Shown here: piece by piece, positions 31,710-43,562 of the stretch | How positions within the stretch are numbered: position 1 is the first letter of the stretch | Layout: each line of letters starts with the position of its first letter | NCBI RefSeq assembly: GCF_036311985.1 | Contig: NZ_JAZDCJ010000006.1 | Length of the DNA stretch: 64,000 nucleotides | Strand: one strand, 5' to 3' | Source: JAZDCJ01 sp036311985 | Lineage (GTDB): Bacteria > Actinomycetota > Actinomycetes > Actinomycetales > Micrococcaceae | Notes under the pieces: generated by a model | What the model was told of the DNA's origin: nothing | Seen by the model: only the letters and a program-made list of their open reading frames with translations | Databases searched by the model: none | Program-made: the position numbers and the translations under genes

Positions 31710-32459
31710 ATGATCTTCAAGCGCAAGAACAAGAACGCGGCGGGAACGCAGGACGCCGCGGCCACGGACGCCGCGGAGGCCCCGGAAGCCGTTGAACCCG
31801 GATCCGTCCCCGCCGAGGCGGGGACGGCGCCCACCGCGTTGTCCGGCCCGTTCGACGCCGAGTCCGAGGACGCGCCGGCGCGCGACGGATACGTCGACCT
31901 CGGGGCCCTGCTCATCGAGCCCATCGAGGGGATGAACCTGCGGCTCGAGGTCGAGGACGCCACGAAGCGCGTCGTCGCCGTCGCCCTCGAGCTCGACGGC
32001 TCGCGGCTGCAGCTGCAGGTCTTCGCGGCGTCGAAGTCCAGCGGCCTGTGGTCCGGCATCGCGGACCAGATCTCCGAGAGCATCGCCGGTCAGGGCGGCA
32101 AGACCGACCGCGTGCAGGGCCGCTTCGGCGAGGAGATCATCGCCCGCGTCCCCGCGACCGGACCCGACGGCACGCAGGGGTACATGGTGGCCCGCTTCAT
32201 CGGCGTCGACGGACCACGCTGGTTCCTCCGCGGCGTCGTCGGCGGGCCGGCCACGCTGGACCGAGCCCAGGCCGAGCGCCTCGAAGACCGGATCGCCCGG
32301 GCGATCGTGGTCCGCGGCGAGCAGCCCATGCCCCCGGCCGAGCTCCTTCCGCTGCGCATGCCCGAGGGGGCCGTCGCCCGCCGCGAACCGGCGCAGCCGG
32401 GCGGCCCGTCCCCGGTGGCCCCGCCCGAGCGCGGCCCCGAGACGACCCAGATCGGCTAG
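31710..32459 (+). CDS. DUF3710 family protein
   Basis: A 249-residue cytoplasmic protein conserved next to dut in actinobacteria (Rv2696c in M. tuberculosis). Residues 1-50 are Ala/Glu-rich and disordered. The DUF3710 core runs from about 55 to 215: YVDLGALLIEPIEGMNLRLE, LQLQVFAASKSSGLWSGIAD, the segment GGKTDRVQGRFGEEIIARVP and the hydrophobic YMVARFIGVDGPRWFLRGVV. No known catalytic motif and no membrane helix. It starts the short run DUF3710, OB-fold protein, DUF3159, whose starts are separated by 3 bp or overlap, so the three are translated from one mRNA. Function unknown; ribosome-binding sequence AAGGAGCA precedes the ATG. Confidence 0.92.
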   Translation: MIFKRKNKNAAGTQDAAATDAAEAPEAVEPGSVPAEAGTAPTALSGPFDAESEDAPARDGYVDLGALLIEPIEGMNLRLEVEDATKRVVAVALELDGSRLQLQVFAASKSSGLWSGIADQISESIAGQGGKTDRVQGRFGEEIIARVPATGPDGTQGYMVARFIGVDGPRWFLRGVVGGPATLDRAQAERLEDRIARAIVVRGEQPMPPAELLPLRMPEGAVARREPAQPGGPSPVAPPERGPETTQIG

Positions 32460-32462
32460 GCG

Positions 32463-32810
32463 GTGCCCGCTCCGTCCGGGCCCTGCACCGGCATCGAGGG
32501 GCTGCCCCCGCGCGGCCGGGTCCACGCCGAGGGCTTCGTCGAGCACGTCCGGCTGCAGCCGGCCGCGCAGACGCCGTCGTTCCTGGCCAGCGTCGTGGAC
32601 GCGCCGGCCCCGCCCGGCGGCCGGCGCCGTCCCGCACCGTCGCTGCGGCTCGTCTGGCACGGCCAGCGGACCGTCCCCGGCGTCGTGGCCGGGGCGAGGC
32701 TCCGCTTCTCCGGCATGGTGTCCGCCGTCGACGGCGTCCCCACGGTCTTCAACCCGCGCTACGAGATCCTTCCAGCGCCCGAGAGCAACGAGGCCCCCCG
32801 CCATGAGTGA
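32463..32810 (+). CDS. OB-fold nucleic-acid-binding-like protein
   Basis: A 115-residue protein with the strand pattern of an OB fold: PPRGRVHAEGFVEHVRLQP, SLRLVWHGQRTVPGVVAGAR, LRFSGMVSAVDGVPTVFNPR, YEILP. Its position between DUF3710 and DUF3159 is conserved in actinobacteria. In its family the fold is annotated as nucleic-acid binding, but no binding residues can be verified here. Start GTG at 32463, 3 bp after the preceding stop, with no clear ribosome-binding site, so translation is coupled. Its end overlaps the DUF3159 start by 8 bp. Confidence 0.82.
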   Translation: MPAPSGPCTGIEGLPPRGRVHAEGFVEHVRLQPAAQTPSFLASVVDAPAPPGGRRRPAPSLRLVWHGQRTVPGVVAGARLRFSGMVSAVDGVPTVFNPRYEILPAPESNEAPRHE

Positions 32811-33519
32811 GCAGGAACCGGTTCGACCCCGACCGGACGACGACGCCGCGCCGAGCGCGGAGGACATCGCCCGGCGCGTCGCGGAGAACGCCGGTGTCCG
32901 GCGCGGCGCGGACGGCCAGGTCGACGTCCTCGCGACGATCGGCGGTGTCCGGGGCCTCGCCGAGAGCGTGCTGCCGGGCCTCGTGTTCCTCGTGGTCTTC
33001 ACGGTATGGCAGCAGCTCAATCCCGCACTGATCGCCTCCCTCGCCGTCGCCGCCGTCTTCACCGTGGCGCGGCTCGTCCAGCGCACGCCGCTGACGCAGG
33101 CCCTCGCCGGCCTCGCCGGCGTCGTCGTGTGCGCGCTCGTCTCCCGCACGACGGGCGAGGCCAAGGACTACTACGTCGCCGGGTTCTTCACGAATCTCGC
33201 CTACGGCGGCGCGATGGTGCTCTCGATCCTGCTGCGCTGGCCGCTCATGGGCGTCGTCCTGGGCTTCATCCGCGGCGAGGGGACGACGTGGCGCCGGGAG
33301 CCGGCGCGGCTGCGCGCCTATGCCGTGGCCACGTGGATCGTCGTGGCCGTGTTCGCGGCCCGGCTCGCCGTCCAGGTCCCCTTGTACTTCGCGGACAACG
33401 TGCCCGCGCTCGGGGCGGCCCGCCTGGCCATGGGCCTCCCGCTCTACGCGATCGGCCTGTGGCTCGCCTGGTCGCTCTCGCGCCCGCCCGCGGACGGGAC
33501 GGCCACCACCAAGTCCTGA
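32803..33519 (+). CDS. DUF3159 family integral membrane protein
   Basis: A 238-residue membrane protein with about six predicted helices after a 50-residue acidic N-terminal region. The family signature TIGGVRGLAESVLPGLVFLV begins the first helix; SRTTGEAKDYYVAGFFTNLA is the conserved loop between helices 3 and 4; a further helix group follows (PLMGVVLGFIRGEGTTWRRE; LPLYAIGLWLAW). DUF3159 members are restricted to actinobacteria and are next to the TrkA pair (Rv2693c beside ceoC in M. tuberculosis). A transport role is sometimes assumed, but no substrate is known. It converges with the TrkA genes. Confidence 0.9.
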   Translation: MSEQEPVRPRPDDDAAPSAEDIARRVAENAGVRRGADGQVDVLATIGGVRGLAESVLPGLVFLVVFTVWQQLNPALIASLAVAAVFTVARLVQRTPLTQALAGLAGVVVCALVSRTTGEAKDYYVAGFFTNLAYGGAMVLSILLRWPLMGVVLGFIRGEGTTWRREPARLRAYAVATWIVVAVFAARLAVQVPLYFADNVPALGAARLAMGLPLYAIGLWLAWSLSRPPADGTATTKS

Positions 33520-33568
33520 GCCACGGGGTCGCAGCGGTCCTTCCGGGCCGCGCGCCCGTCGGCACGTG

Positions 33569-34255
33569 CTACCCGGCCGACGGGTTCCCCGGCTCCGGCT
33601 GGGGCCGGAGCACGCGGCGCAGCTCGTCCTCCGCGGCGATCGCCGTGATGAGGAACAGCTCGTCCCGGGCCTCGATGACGTCGTCGGGGCTCGGCGTGAT
33701 GGGCAGGTCGTCGCGCAGCACCGCCACGACGGTGGAGTCCTGCGGCCAGTCCAGCTGCCCGAGGGTCATCCCGATGAGCGGCGAATCGGCGGGAACCGTG
33801 AACTCCACCATGGACGTGACGCCGGTCTGCAGCGTCAGGAGCCGCACGAGGTCCCCGATCTCGACGGCCTCCTCGACGAGCGCCGTCATGAGGCGCGGCG
33901 TGTTCACCGCGACGTCCACGCCCCACGCGTCGTCGAACATCCAGTCGTTCTTGGGGTTGTTGACGCGGCCGACCGTGCGGCCGACGCCGAACTCGCTCTT
34001 GGCGAGGAGGGAGACGACGAGGTTGACCTTGTCGTCCCCGGTGGCGGAGACGACGACGTCGACGCCGTCGAGCCCGGCCTCCTGGAGCGTGCTGAGCTCG
34101 CACGCGTCGCCGAAGAGCCACCGGGCGCCGAGCAGCCCGCTGCGCCCGACGACCTCCGGCTTCTCGTCGATGAGCAGGACGTCGTGCCCGTGCGCGAGCA
34201 GTTCCCTGGCGATCGAGGAGCCCACGCTCCCCGCTCCGACGATGACGACCTTCAC
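33569..34255 (-). CDS. TrkA-type potassium uptake regulator (CeoC-like)
   Basis: A 228-residue cytoplasmic subunit of a Trk/Ktr potassium system. Residues 1-120 form the Rossmann RCK-N domain with the dinucleotide loop MKVVIVGAGSVGSSIARELL and the acidic DEK at the end of the second strand; residues 145-220 are the RCK-C domain. It should bind NAD(H) or ATP/ADP and gate a potassium channel or transporter. It is the second gene of a pair; the start overlaps the end of the first by 4 bases. No TrkH membrane subunit is present, but an APC-type transporter gene is divergent to the pair, as in the ceoBC locus of M. tuberculosis. Confidence 0.93.
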   Translation of the reverse strand: MKVVIVGAGSVGSSIARELLAHGHDVLLIDEKPEVVGRSGLLGARWLFGDACELSTLQEAGLDGVDVVVSATGDDKVNLVVSLLAKSEFGVGRTVGRVNNPKNDWMFDDAWGVDVAVNTPRLMTALVEEAVEIGDLVRLLTLQTGVTSMVEFTVPADSPLIGMTLGQLDWPQDSTVVAVLRDDLPITPSPDDVIEARDELFLITAIAAEDELRRVLRPQPEPGNPSAG

Positions 34256-34944
34256 AGCTCCTCCTCCGCGCCGTCTCCGGCTGCCGCCGGCGGTGAGGAG
34301 AGGATCCTGTCGATCTCGCCGGTGGACCCCACGGGCATCATGGCGTGCAGGACGTCGCCCTGCTGCAGGCGGGCGCCGGGGCCGGGAATGAGGCCCTCCC
34401 CGAAGCGGGTCAGGTACGCGACGCGCAGCCCGGCCGCGGCCTCGATGTCCGCCAACGAGCTGCCGTACCAGTCCGCATGCACCGCGACCTCGCCGAGCAG
34501 GAGCCGGCCCGAGGCGTCGCGGAAGTCGCCGTTGACGCCCTGCTCGGGCAGGATGCGCCGCAGCACCTGGTCGGCGCTCCAGCGCACCGCGGCGACCGTG
34601 GGGATCCCGAGCCGCTGGTAGATCTCGGCCCGGCCGGGATCGTAGATGCGGGCCACGACGTGGGGCACGTGGTAGCTCTCGCGGGCCACGCGCGTGGCCA
34701 GGATGTTCGAGTTGTCCCCGCTCGAGACGGCGGCGAAGGCGTAGGCGTCGGCGATGTCCGCCCGCTCGAGCGTCTCGCGGTCGAATCCGACGCCGGTCAC
34801 GCGGCGCCCCGAGAAGCCGCGCCGCAAGCGGCGGAAGGCCCGCTCGTCCTGGTCGATGATCGCCACGCTGTGTCCCGAATCGTCGAGCGCGTGGGCCAGG
34901 GTCACGCCGACCCGGCCCGCCCCCATGATGACGAAGTGCGCCAC
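34252..34944 (-). CDS. TrkA-type potassium uptake regulator (CeoB-like)
   Basis: A 230-residue RCK protein, the first gene of the ceoB-ceoC-like pair. MAHFVIMGAGRVGVTLAHAL is the nucleotide-binding loop, IDQDERAF contains the acidic end of strand 2, and an RCK-C domain follows from about residue 145 (GEVAVHADWYGSSLADIEAA). The GTG at 34944 was chosen because AGGAG lies just upstream and it gives the family N-terminus; a longer frame begins in the divergent promoter region. Potassium sensing or gating as a hetero-oligomer with its partner is expected from the family. Confidence 0.93.
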   Translation of the reverse strand: MAHFVIMGAGRVGVTLAHALDDSGHSVAIIDQDERAFRRLRRGFSGRRVTGVGFDRETLERADIADAYAFAAVSSGDNSNILATRVARESYHVPHVVARIYDPGRAEIYQRLGIPTVAAVRWSADQVLRRILPEQGVNGDFRDASGRLLLGEVAVHADWYGSSLADIEAAAGLRVAYLTRFGEGLIPGPGARLQQGDVLHAMMPVGSTGEIDRILSSPPAAAGDGAEEEL

Positions 34945-35060
34945 GTCAGCTCCTGGTTTCCGTACCTCGGCGGAGCGGCCCCGACGGCCCTCCGCGCCTT
35001 GTGAACCCCAGTCTCGCACGCTTCGGCCGCGCCGGTGTGGCCGTGCGGCGCCCGCCGGGC

Positions 35061-35066
35061 TAACGT
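35061..35066 (+). promoter_or_regulatory. -10 box of leaderless APC permease gene
   Basis: TAACGT ends 6 bases before the GTG at 35073, without a ribosome-binding site between. The -35 region is not clear. Confidence 0.45.
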
Positions 35067-35072
35067 TGACAG

Positions 35073-37148
35073 GTGCTGACGTTCCTCGACGCGCTCAAAC
35101 GCATGCTGGTGGGGCGGCCCTTCCGGACCGAAAGCCTCAAGCAGGCCCCGCTGCGCCGCCGCCTCGCCCTGCCCCTGCTCTCCTCCAACGCGCTGTCCTC
35201 CGTCGCCTACGCCCCGGACGAGATCCTGCTGACGCTGGCGATGGCCGGGCTGTCCGCCATCTACTTCTCCCCGTTGGTCGGCGTCGCCGTCATGGCCGTC
35301 ATGCTCGTCATCATCGCCTCCTACCGGCAATCGGTGAAGGCCTACCCCTCGGGGAAGGGCGACTACGAGATCGCCTCCGTCAACCTCGGTCCCCGCGCGG
35401 GGACCACGGTCGCCGCCGCCCTCCTGATCGACTTCGTCCTCACCGTCGCCGTCTCGATGTCCTCGGCCGCGCACTTCCTCGTCGCCGCCGTCCCCCTGCT
35501 CGACGGGAGGCAGGCGCTCCTGGCGGGCTCCGGCGTCGTCCTCCTGGCGGTCCTGAACCTGCGCGGCGTCGGCCGCTCGCGCATCGGCAACGCGGTGCCG
35601 ACCTACGCGTTCGTCGCCGGCATGGCGGCCATGATCGGCGCCGGGGCGGTGGCAGCGGCCGCCGGCACCCTCGGCAGCGCACCGAGCGCCGGCTTCGAGA
35701 TCGTCCCCGAGGCCGGCTACGAGGCCGGCCTGACGGGGCTGTTCGGGGCCCTGCTCGTGCTGCGGGCGTTCTCGACCGGCTCGGCCGCCCTGACCGGGAT
35801 CGAGGCGCCGATCAGCAACGTCCCGACGCTCGCGCCGCCGCGCGCCCGCAACGCCGCCTCCATCCTGCTGTGGCTCGGGGTCATCGCCACGGCGCTGACC
35901 CTGGGCACCATGTTCCTGGCCCGCTTCACGGGCGTCCACGTCGTCGAGGACCCGCAGGCGAACCTGCTCCTGGACGGCGGTCCCATCCCCGCCGACTACG
36001 TCCAGGCCCCGGTCGTCGGTCAGCTCGCCCACGCCGTGTTCGGCCCGCATAGTCCGGGGTTCTACGCCATCCTCGCGCTCACGGCGGGCGTGCTGTGGAT
36101 GGCCGGGCACACGGCGTTCCGCTCCTTCCCGGCGCTCGCTTCCCACCTCGCCGCCGACGGCTACCTGCCCCGCCAGCTGCGCACGCGAGGCGACCGCCTG
36201 GGCTTCAGCAACGGCATCCTCGCGCTCGGCATCGCGGCCCTCGTGCTCGTGCTGCTCTTCGACGCCCACGTCGCGACGCTGATCCAGCTCTACGTCGTCG
36301 GCGTGTTCGTCTCCTTCACCCTGAGCCAGCTCGGCATGGTCAGGCACTGGTCGCGCCAGCTCGCCGCGACCGCCGACCGGCGCGTGCGGCAGCGGATCGC
36401 CCGCTCGCGCCTGCTGAACCTCGTCGGCTTCGTGCTGACCGCCGCGGTGCTCGTCGTCGTCCTGGCCACCAAGTTCATCTTCGGCGCGTGGCTCGCGGTG
36501 CTCGGCATCGTGGCCCTCTACCTCGTCATGTACTCGATCCACCGCCACTACGAGGCCGTGGACCGCGAGCTGGCGATCGAGGACACCGACCCCGTCCGCG
36601 CCCTGCCCGCCCGCGTGCACGCGCTCATCCTCGTCTCCACGCTGCGCAAGCCCGTGCTGCGCGCCCTCGCCTTCGCCCGGGCCGGGCGGCCCTCGAAGCT
36701 CGACGCCGTGATCGTGGACATCGACGGGGAGAAGACGGCCCGGACGCTCGCCGAGTGGGAGCAGCTCGGGCTGCCCGTGCCGCTCACGGTGCTCGCCTCC
36801 CCGTACCGGGAGACGGCCGCGCCCATCATCGACTACATCAAGGGCATCAAGCGGGACTCGCCGCGCGACCTCGTGGTGGTCTACATCCCCGAGTACGTCG
36901 TGGGACGCTGGTGGGAACAGCTCGTGCACAACCAGACGGCGCTGCGGATCAAGACCCGCCTGCACTTCGAACCCGGGGTCGTCGTGGCGAGCGTTCCCTG
37001 GCAGCTCTCCGAGTCCACGCACGGGAGGGCGCTCTTCGAGCAACCCGGAGCCACCGCGCCCCGTCAGGTGCCGGGCACGACGACGGACACCACCTCCGGT
37101 ACGACGCCGGACACGACCCCGGGCCCCGCCCAGGAGGGACCACGATGA
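35073..37148 (+). CDS. APC family transporter with cytoplasmic C-terminal domain
   Basis: A 691-residue permease of the amino acid/polyamine/organocation superfamily: about twelve membrane helices in residues 35-500 and a soluble C-terminal region of about 190 residues. The beginning of the first helix contains LLSSNALSSVAYAPDEILL, and YPSGKGDYEIASVNLG follows helix 2, both typical of this actinobacterial group (Rv2690c in M. tuberculosis). The C-terminal domain (HALILVSTLRKPVLRALAFA; VVDIDGEKTARTLAEW) resembles a universal-stress-like fold. Its fixed place opposite the TrkA pair suggests a role in potassium or related ion uptake rather than amino acids; this is inference. The stop overlaps the next start (ATGA). 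The last 40 residues are Thr/Pro-rich. Confidence 0.88.
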   Translation: MLTFLDALKRMLVGRPFRTESLKQAPLRRRLALPLLSSNALSSVAYAPDEILLTLAMAGLSAIYFSPLVGVAVMAVMLVIIASYRQSVKAYPSGKGDYEIASVNLGPRAGTTVAAALLIDFVLTVAVSMSSAAHFLVAAVPLLDGRQALLAGSGVVLLAVLNLRGVGRSRIGNAVPTYAFVAGMAAMIGAGAVAAAAGTLGSAPSAGFEIVPEAGYEAGLTGLFGALLVLRAFSTGSAALTGIEAPISNVPTLAPPRARNAASILLWLGVIATALTLGTMFLARFTGVHVVEDPQANLLLDGGPIPADYVQAPVVGQLAHAVFGPHSPGFYAILALTAGVLWMAGHTAFRSFPALASHLAADGYLPRQLRTRGDRLGFSNGILALGIAALVLVLLFDAHVATLIQLYVVGVFVSFTLSQLGMVRHWSRQLAATADRRVRQRIARSRLLNLVGFVLTAAVLVVVLATKFIFGAWLAVLGIVALYLVMYSIHRHYEAVDRELAIEDTDPVRALPARVHALILVSTLRKPVLRALAFARAGRPSKLDAVIVDIDGEKTARTLAEWEQLGLPVPLTVLASPYRETAAPIIDYIKGIKRDSPRDLVVVYIPEYVVGRWWEQLVHNQTALRIKTRLHFEPGVVVASVPWQLSESTHGRALFEQPGATAPRQVPGTTTDTTSGTTPDTTPGPAQEGPR

Positions 37149-38578
37149 AGCACCCCGCACCCGAGGACCCCTCCGCCGCGTCCCGCGCGGACGCCGCCGG
37201 CGGCGCCGTGGTCGAGCTGCGCGTCGGCGCGCCCGCGCACGGAGGCCACTTCGTGGCGCGGCACGAAGGGCGGGTCGTGTTCGTGCGCCACTCCCTGCCC
37301 GGGGAACTGGTCCGGGCGCGCCTGCGGGCGGACGACGCGTCGGCGCGCTTCTGGCGGGCGGACGCCGTCGAGGTCCTCGAGGCCTCGCCCGACCGGCGCC
37401 CGCACCCGTGGGCCGAGGCCGACGCGCTGCGGGCCGCAGAACGCGGGACGCTGCCCGTCGGCGGGGCCGAGTTCGGGCACATCGGGCTCTCCCGGCAGCG
37501 GGCGCTGAAGGGCGAGGTCTTCGCCGAGCAGCTGCACCGCCTCGGCGGCATGGACGCCGACGCCGTGGGCTTCGCCGGCGTCGAGGCCGTCGACGGCGAG
37601 CATCCGCTCGGGCTCGGCTGGCGGACGCGCGCGGCGTTCAGCGTCGACGCGGCCGGACGGCTGGCCATGAACGCCCACCACTCGGACGTGCTCGTCCCGG
37701 TGAAGGACATGCCCCTGGCCACGGACGCGATCCGCTCCCTGAAGCCGTGGGACGTCCCGCTGCCCGGCATCGCGCGCGTCGAGATCGCCGCCCCGGCCGC
37801 CGGCGGCGGGGTCCTCGTCCTGCTGATCGCGGCGCCGGACGCGCCCGCCGGTTCCGCCGAGCGCGCCGCGCGCCGGCTGCCCGACGGCGTCTCCGTCGCG
37901 GCGGCCACGCAGGCCGCCGGGTCCGCCGCCGACGGGAAGGGCAGCCTGCGCCGCCTGGCCGGGCGGACGTGGGTCGCCGAGGAGGCGGCCGGGCATGCGT
38001 ACCGGGTCACGGGGGAGGGCTTCTGGCAGATCCACCGGCGGGCCCCCGACGTCCTCGTCGAGGCCGTCACCGGCCTGATCGCGCCGTCCCCGGGCGACGC
38101 GGTCGCGGACCTCTACGCGGGGGCGGGGCTCTTCACGCTGCCGCTCGCCGCCGCCGTCGGACCCGAAGGCCTCGTGTATTCCATCGAGGGCGCGCCGGGC
38201 ACGAGCCGGGACGCGCGGCGCAACGCCCACGAGCTGCCCCAGGCGAGGGTCCGGCAGGGCCGGGTCGAGCGGCTCCTGCGCCCCGCCGCCGCCGAGGCGG
38301 GCCGGGACGGGAAGCGGTTCTCCGGCGTCGTCCTGGATCCCCCGCGCACGGGTGCCGGCAAGGCCGTGGTGCGGCAGATCGCCGAGGCGGCGCCGGCGAG
38401 GATCGCCTACGTCTCCTGCGACCCCGCGTCCTTCGCCCGCGACGTCGCCGACTTCGCGCGCCGCGGCTACCGGCTCGCCTCGGTGCGCGTCCTGGACCTC
38501 TACCCCAACACCCACCACCTCGAGACCGTGGGGCTGCTCGTGCCGTCGGGCCCGGGGCCGGCGTCACACAACGGCTAG
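37145..38578 (+). CDS. TRAM-domain class I SAM-dependent RNA (uracil-5) methyltransferase
   Basis: A 477-residue enzyme of the TrmA/RlmC/RlmD family. Residues 22-85 are a TRAM RNA-binding domain (VVELRVGAPAHGGHFVARHE). An intermediate domain follows, then the Rossmann methyltransferase domain (about 300-477) with VADLYAGAGLFTLPLA as the SAM loop, LDPPRTGAG, and the catalytic cysteine and nearby residues in YVSCDPASFARDVADF. The N-terminal Fe-S cysteine cluster of RlmD-type proteins is absent, as in other actinobacterial members. The exact target (tRNA or 23S rRNA uracil) is not known. The homologue Rv2689c follows the APC permease in M. tuberculosis. Start overlaps the permease stop. Confidence 0.92.
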   Translation: MKHPAPEDPSAASRADAAGGAVVELRVGAPAHGGHFVARHEGRVVFVRHSLPGELVRARLRADDASARFWRADAVEVLEASPDRRPHPWAEADALRAAERGTLPVGGAEFGHIGLSRQRALKGEVFAEQLHRLGGMDADAVGFAGVEAVDGEHPLGLGWRTRAAFSVDAAGRLAMNAHHSDVLVPVKDMPLATDAIRSLKPWDVPLPGIARVEIAAPAAGGGVLVLLIAAPDAPAGSAERAARRLPDGVSVAAATQAAGSAADGKGSLRRLAGRTWVAEEAAGHAYRVTGEGFWQIHRRAPDVLVEAVTGLIAPSPGDAVADLYAGAGLFTLPLAAAVGPEGLVYSIEGAPGTSRDARRNAHELPQARVRQGRVERLLRPAAAEAGRDGKRFSGVVLDPPRTGAGKAVVRQIAEAAPARIAYVSCDPASFARDVADFARRGYRLASVRVLDLYPNTHHLETVGLLVPSGPGPASHNG

Positions 38579-38691
38579 ACTGGGTCCAGCTCTGCCGTAT
38601 TTCCCGCGATCCCCGTCTGCTGTTAGGCAGTCCTTACTGGCACGGGGGTTACGTGTGCAACAAAGATGAAAGTCTGGCGAGAGGAGTCCCC

Positions 38692-41397
<2,706 letters not shown>

Positions 41398-41423
41398 ACG
41401 GACTGCCCGGACCGGCCGGTCAG

Positions 41424-41462
41424 CCGCAGGGCGGGTCCCCCTCGAGGGGGCCCGCCCTGCGG
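41424..41462. terminator. Long hairpin after acnA
   Basis: A 17-bp stem from 41424-41440 and 41446-41462 (arms CCGCAGGGCGGG and CCCGCCCTGCGG, one G-U pair near the loop) with a 5-nt loop. It begins 27 bp after the acnA stop. There is no T run, but the length and strength are those of an actinobacterial terminator. In 41463-41597 I see only TAGGAT (41557-41562), a possible -10 box for dxs. Confidence 0.8.
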
Positions 41463-41597
41463 CGTTCCCCGGCGCCTGTGGAGGGGACGACGCCGGATCC
41501 GCGGCCACGCGCCCGGCTCGCCCCGATTCCGGGACCGGACGGGGCAGGCTGGCCGGTAGGATGGGGCGGTACCTGCCCCGGCGAAAGGAACGGCTTC

Positions 41598-43562
41598 GTG
41601 TCCCTGCTCGAATCCATCGGCGAGCCCCGCGACCTGCGCGCGCTGGAGCCCGGGCAGCTGGAGGAACTGGCCGCGGAGATCCGCGGCTTCCTCATCGCCA
41701 ACGTCGCCCGCACGGGCGGCCACCTGGGGCCGAACCTGGGCGTCGTGGAGCTCACGATCGCCCTGCACCGCGTCTTCGACTCGCCGACCGACTCCGTCGT
41801 CTTCGACACCGGCCACCAGTCCTATGTGCACAAGCTCCTCACGGGCCGGCAGGACTTCTCCACGCTGCGCCAGGAAGGCGGCCTGGCCGGCTACCCCGAC
41901 CGCTCCGAGTCCGTGCACGACATCGTCGAGTCCTCCCACGCCTCCAGCTCTCTGTCCTGGGCCGACGGAATCTCCCGCGCCTACCGCCTGCGGGGCGAGG
42001 ACGGGCGCTACGTCGTCGCGGTCGTCGGCGACGGCGCGCTGACGGGCGGCATGGCCTGGGAGGCCGTGAACAACATCGCCGCGGACAAGAAGCGCAAGGT
42101 CGTCATCGTCGTCAACGACAACGGCCGCTCCTACGCGCCGACCATCGGCGGCCTCGCCGACCAGCTCGCCGGGCTGCGGCAGACCCTGGACAAGGTGCGC
42201 ACGCACCGCGTCTACGAGGGCACCCTCGACTGGTGGAAGGCGCGCCTGCAGGACGGCGGTCCCGTGGGCCGCTTCGCGTACAAGTCCCTCCACGCCACGA
42301 AGAAGGGCATCAAGGACTGGTGGGCGCCGCAGGGCCTCTTCGAGGACCTCGGTATGAAGTACATCGGACCCATCGACGGCCACGACCTCGAGGCGGTCGA
42401 GGAGGCCCTCCAGATGGCCCGCGACTACGAGGGGCCCGTCATCGTGCACGCCCTGACGGAGAAGGGGCGCGGCTACGCCCCGGCCCGCGCGCACGAGGAG
42501 GACCAGTTCCACGCCGTCGGCGTGATCGACCCGGAGACCGGCCAGGCCGTCGAGCGTCCCGGGGCCCGTTCGTGGACGAGCGTGTTCGGCGAGGAGATCG
42601 CCGCGATCGCCGACGAGCGCGAGGACATCGTGGGCCTGACCGGGGCCATGCTGATCCCGGTGGGCCTGCAGGAGTTCGCCGAGCGGCACCCGGAGCGCGT
42701 GTACGACGTCGGCATCGCCGAGCAGCACGCCATCACCTCCGCGGCCGGCATGGCGTTCGGCGGCCTGCACCCCGTCGTCGCCATCTACGCGACCTTCCTG
42801 AATCGGGGATTCGACCAGCTGCTCATGGACGTGGCCCTGCACCGCGCGGGCGTGACGCTCGTCCTGGACCGGGCGGGCGTGACCGGGCCGGACGGGCCGA
42901 GCCACCACGGCATGTGGGACATGGCGCTCCTGCAGATCGTCCCCGGCCTGCACCTCGCGGCCCCGCGCGACGCCACGCGCCTGCGCGAGGAGCTGCGCGA
43001 GGCCGTCGCCGTGTCCGACGCCCCCACCGTGCTTCGCTTTTCGAAGGGCACGGTCGGCGGGGAGATCGAGGCCCTCGAACGCCTCCACGACGGCGTCGAC
43101 GTCCTCGCCCGCCACGGATCCGGGGATCCGGACGTGCTCATCGTCGCGGTCGGATCCATGGCCCCGATGGCCCTCGACGTCGCCGAACGCCTCTCCTCGC
43201 AGGGCATCGGCTCCACCGTGGTGGACCCGCGCTGGGTGCTGCCCGTGCCGCGCTCCGTCGTCGGGCTCGCGGCGCGCCACCGGATCGTGGTCTGCATCGA
43301 GGACGGAGTGAAGGCCGGCGGCATCGGCTCCCGCATCCGCCAGGAGATGCGCGCCGCCGGCGTCGACACGGCCCTGAACGAGGTGGGCCTGCCGACGGAG
43401 TTCCTCCAGCACGGCTCCCGGGGCCAGGTGCTCGAACGCGTCGGCGTCACGGCGCAACGGATCGCCCAGGACACGCTCGCGCAGGTCCTTGGCACCAAGG
43501 TCCCGTTCGCGCGGCCGCTGCCCGGCCAGGACCTGCCCACCGGACAGATCCCGCAGCTGTGA
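41598..43562 (+). CDS. dxs: 1-deoxy-D-xylulose-5-phosphate synthase
   Basis: A 654-residue ThDP enzyme condensing pyruvate and glyceraldehyde 3-phosphate, the entry step of the MEP pathway. It has the transketolase layout: N-terminal ThDP domain with GHQSYVHKLLTGR, the metal motif VVGDGALTGGMAWEA...N at about residues 140-172, and YIGPIDGHDLEAVEEAL; a central pyrimidine domain with GIAEQHAITSAAGMAFGGL containing the catalytic Glu; and a C-terminal transketolase domain. The GTG at 41598 was chosen on GAAAGGAA upstream and the family start SLLESI. A -10-like TAGGAT lies about 36 bases upstream. The DUF402 gene overlaps its stop (GTGA). Confidence 0.95.
   Translation: MSLLESIGEPRDLRALEPGQLEELAAEIRGFLIANVARTGGHLGPNLGVVELTIALHRVFDSPTDSVVFDTGHQSYVHKLLTGRQDFSTLRQEGGLAGYPDRSESVHDIVESSHASSSLSWADGISRAYRLRGEDGRYVVAVVGDGALTGGMAWEAVNNIAADKKRKVVIVVNDNGRSYAPTIGGLADQLAGLRQTLDKVRTHRVYEGTLDWWKARLQDGGPVGRFAYKSLHATKKGIKDWWAPQGLFEDLGMKYIGPIDGHDLEAVEEALQMARDYEGPVIVHALTEKGRGYAPARAHEEDQFHAVGVIDPETGQAVERPGARSWTSVFGEEIAAIADEREDIVGLTGAMLIPVGLQEFAERHPERVYDVGIAEQHAITSAAGMAFGGLHPVVAIYATFLNRGFDQLLMDVALHRAGVTLVLDRAGVTGPDGPSHHGMWDMALLQIVPGLHLAAPRDATRLREELREAVAVSDAPTVLRFSKGTVGGEIEALERLHDGVDVLARHGSGDPDVLIVAVGSMAPMALDVAERLSSQGIGSTVVDPRWVLPVPRSVVGLAARHRIVVCIEDGVKAGGIGSRIRQEMRAAGVDTALNEVGLPTEFLQHGSRGQVLERVGVTAQRIAQDTLAQVLGTKVPFARPLPGQDLPTGQIPQL

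Noticed and set aside
38623..38636. Possible iron box (TTAGGCAGTCCTTA) before acnA
   Set aside because: It resembles the DtxR/IdeR box only in the outer TTAGG/CCTTA and is shorter than the 19-bp consensus; too weak to claim iron control. The known AcnR motif does not match either.
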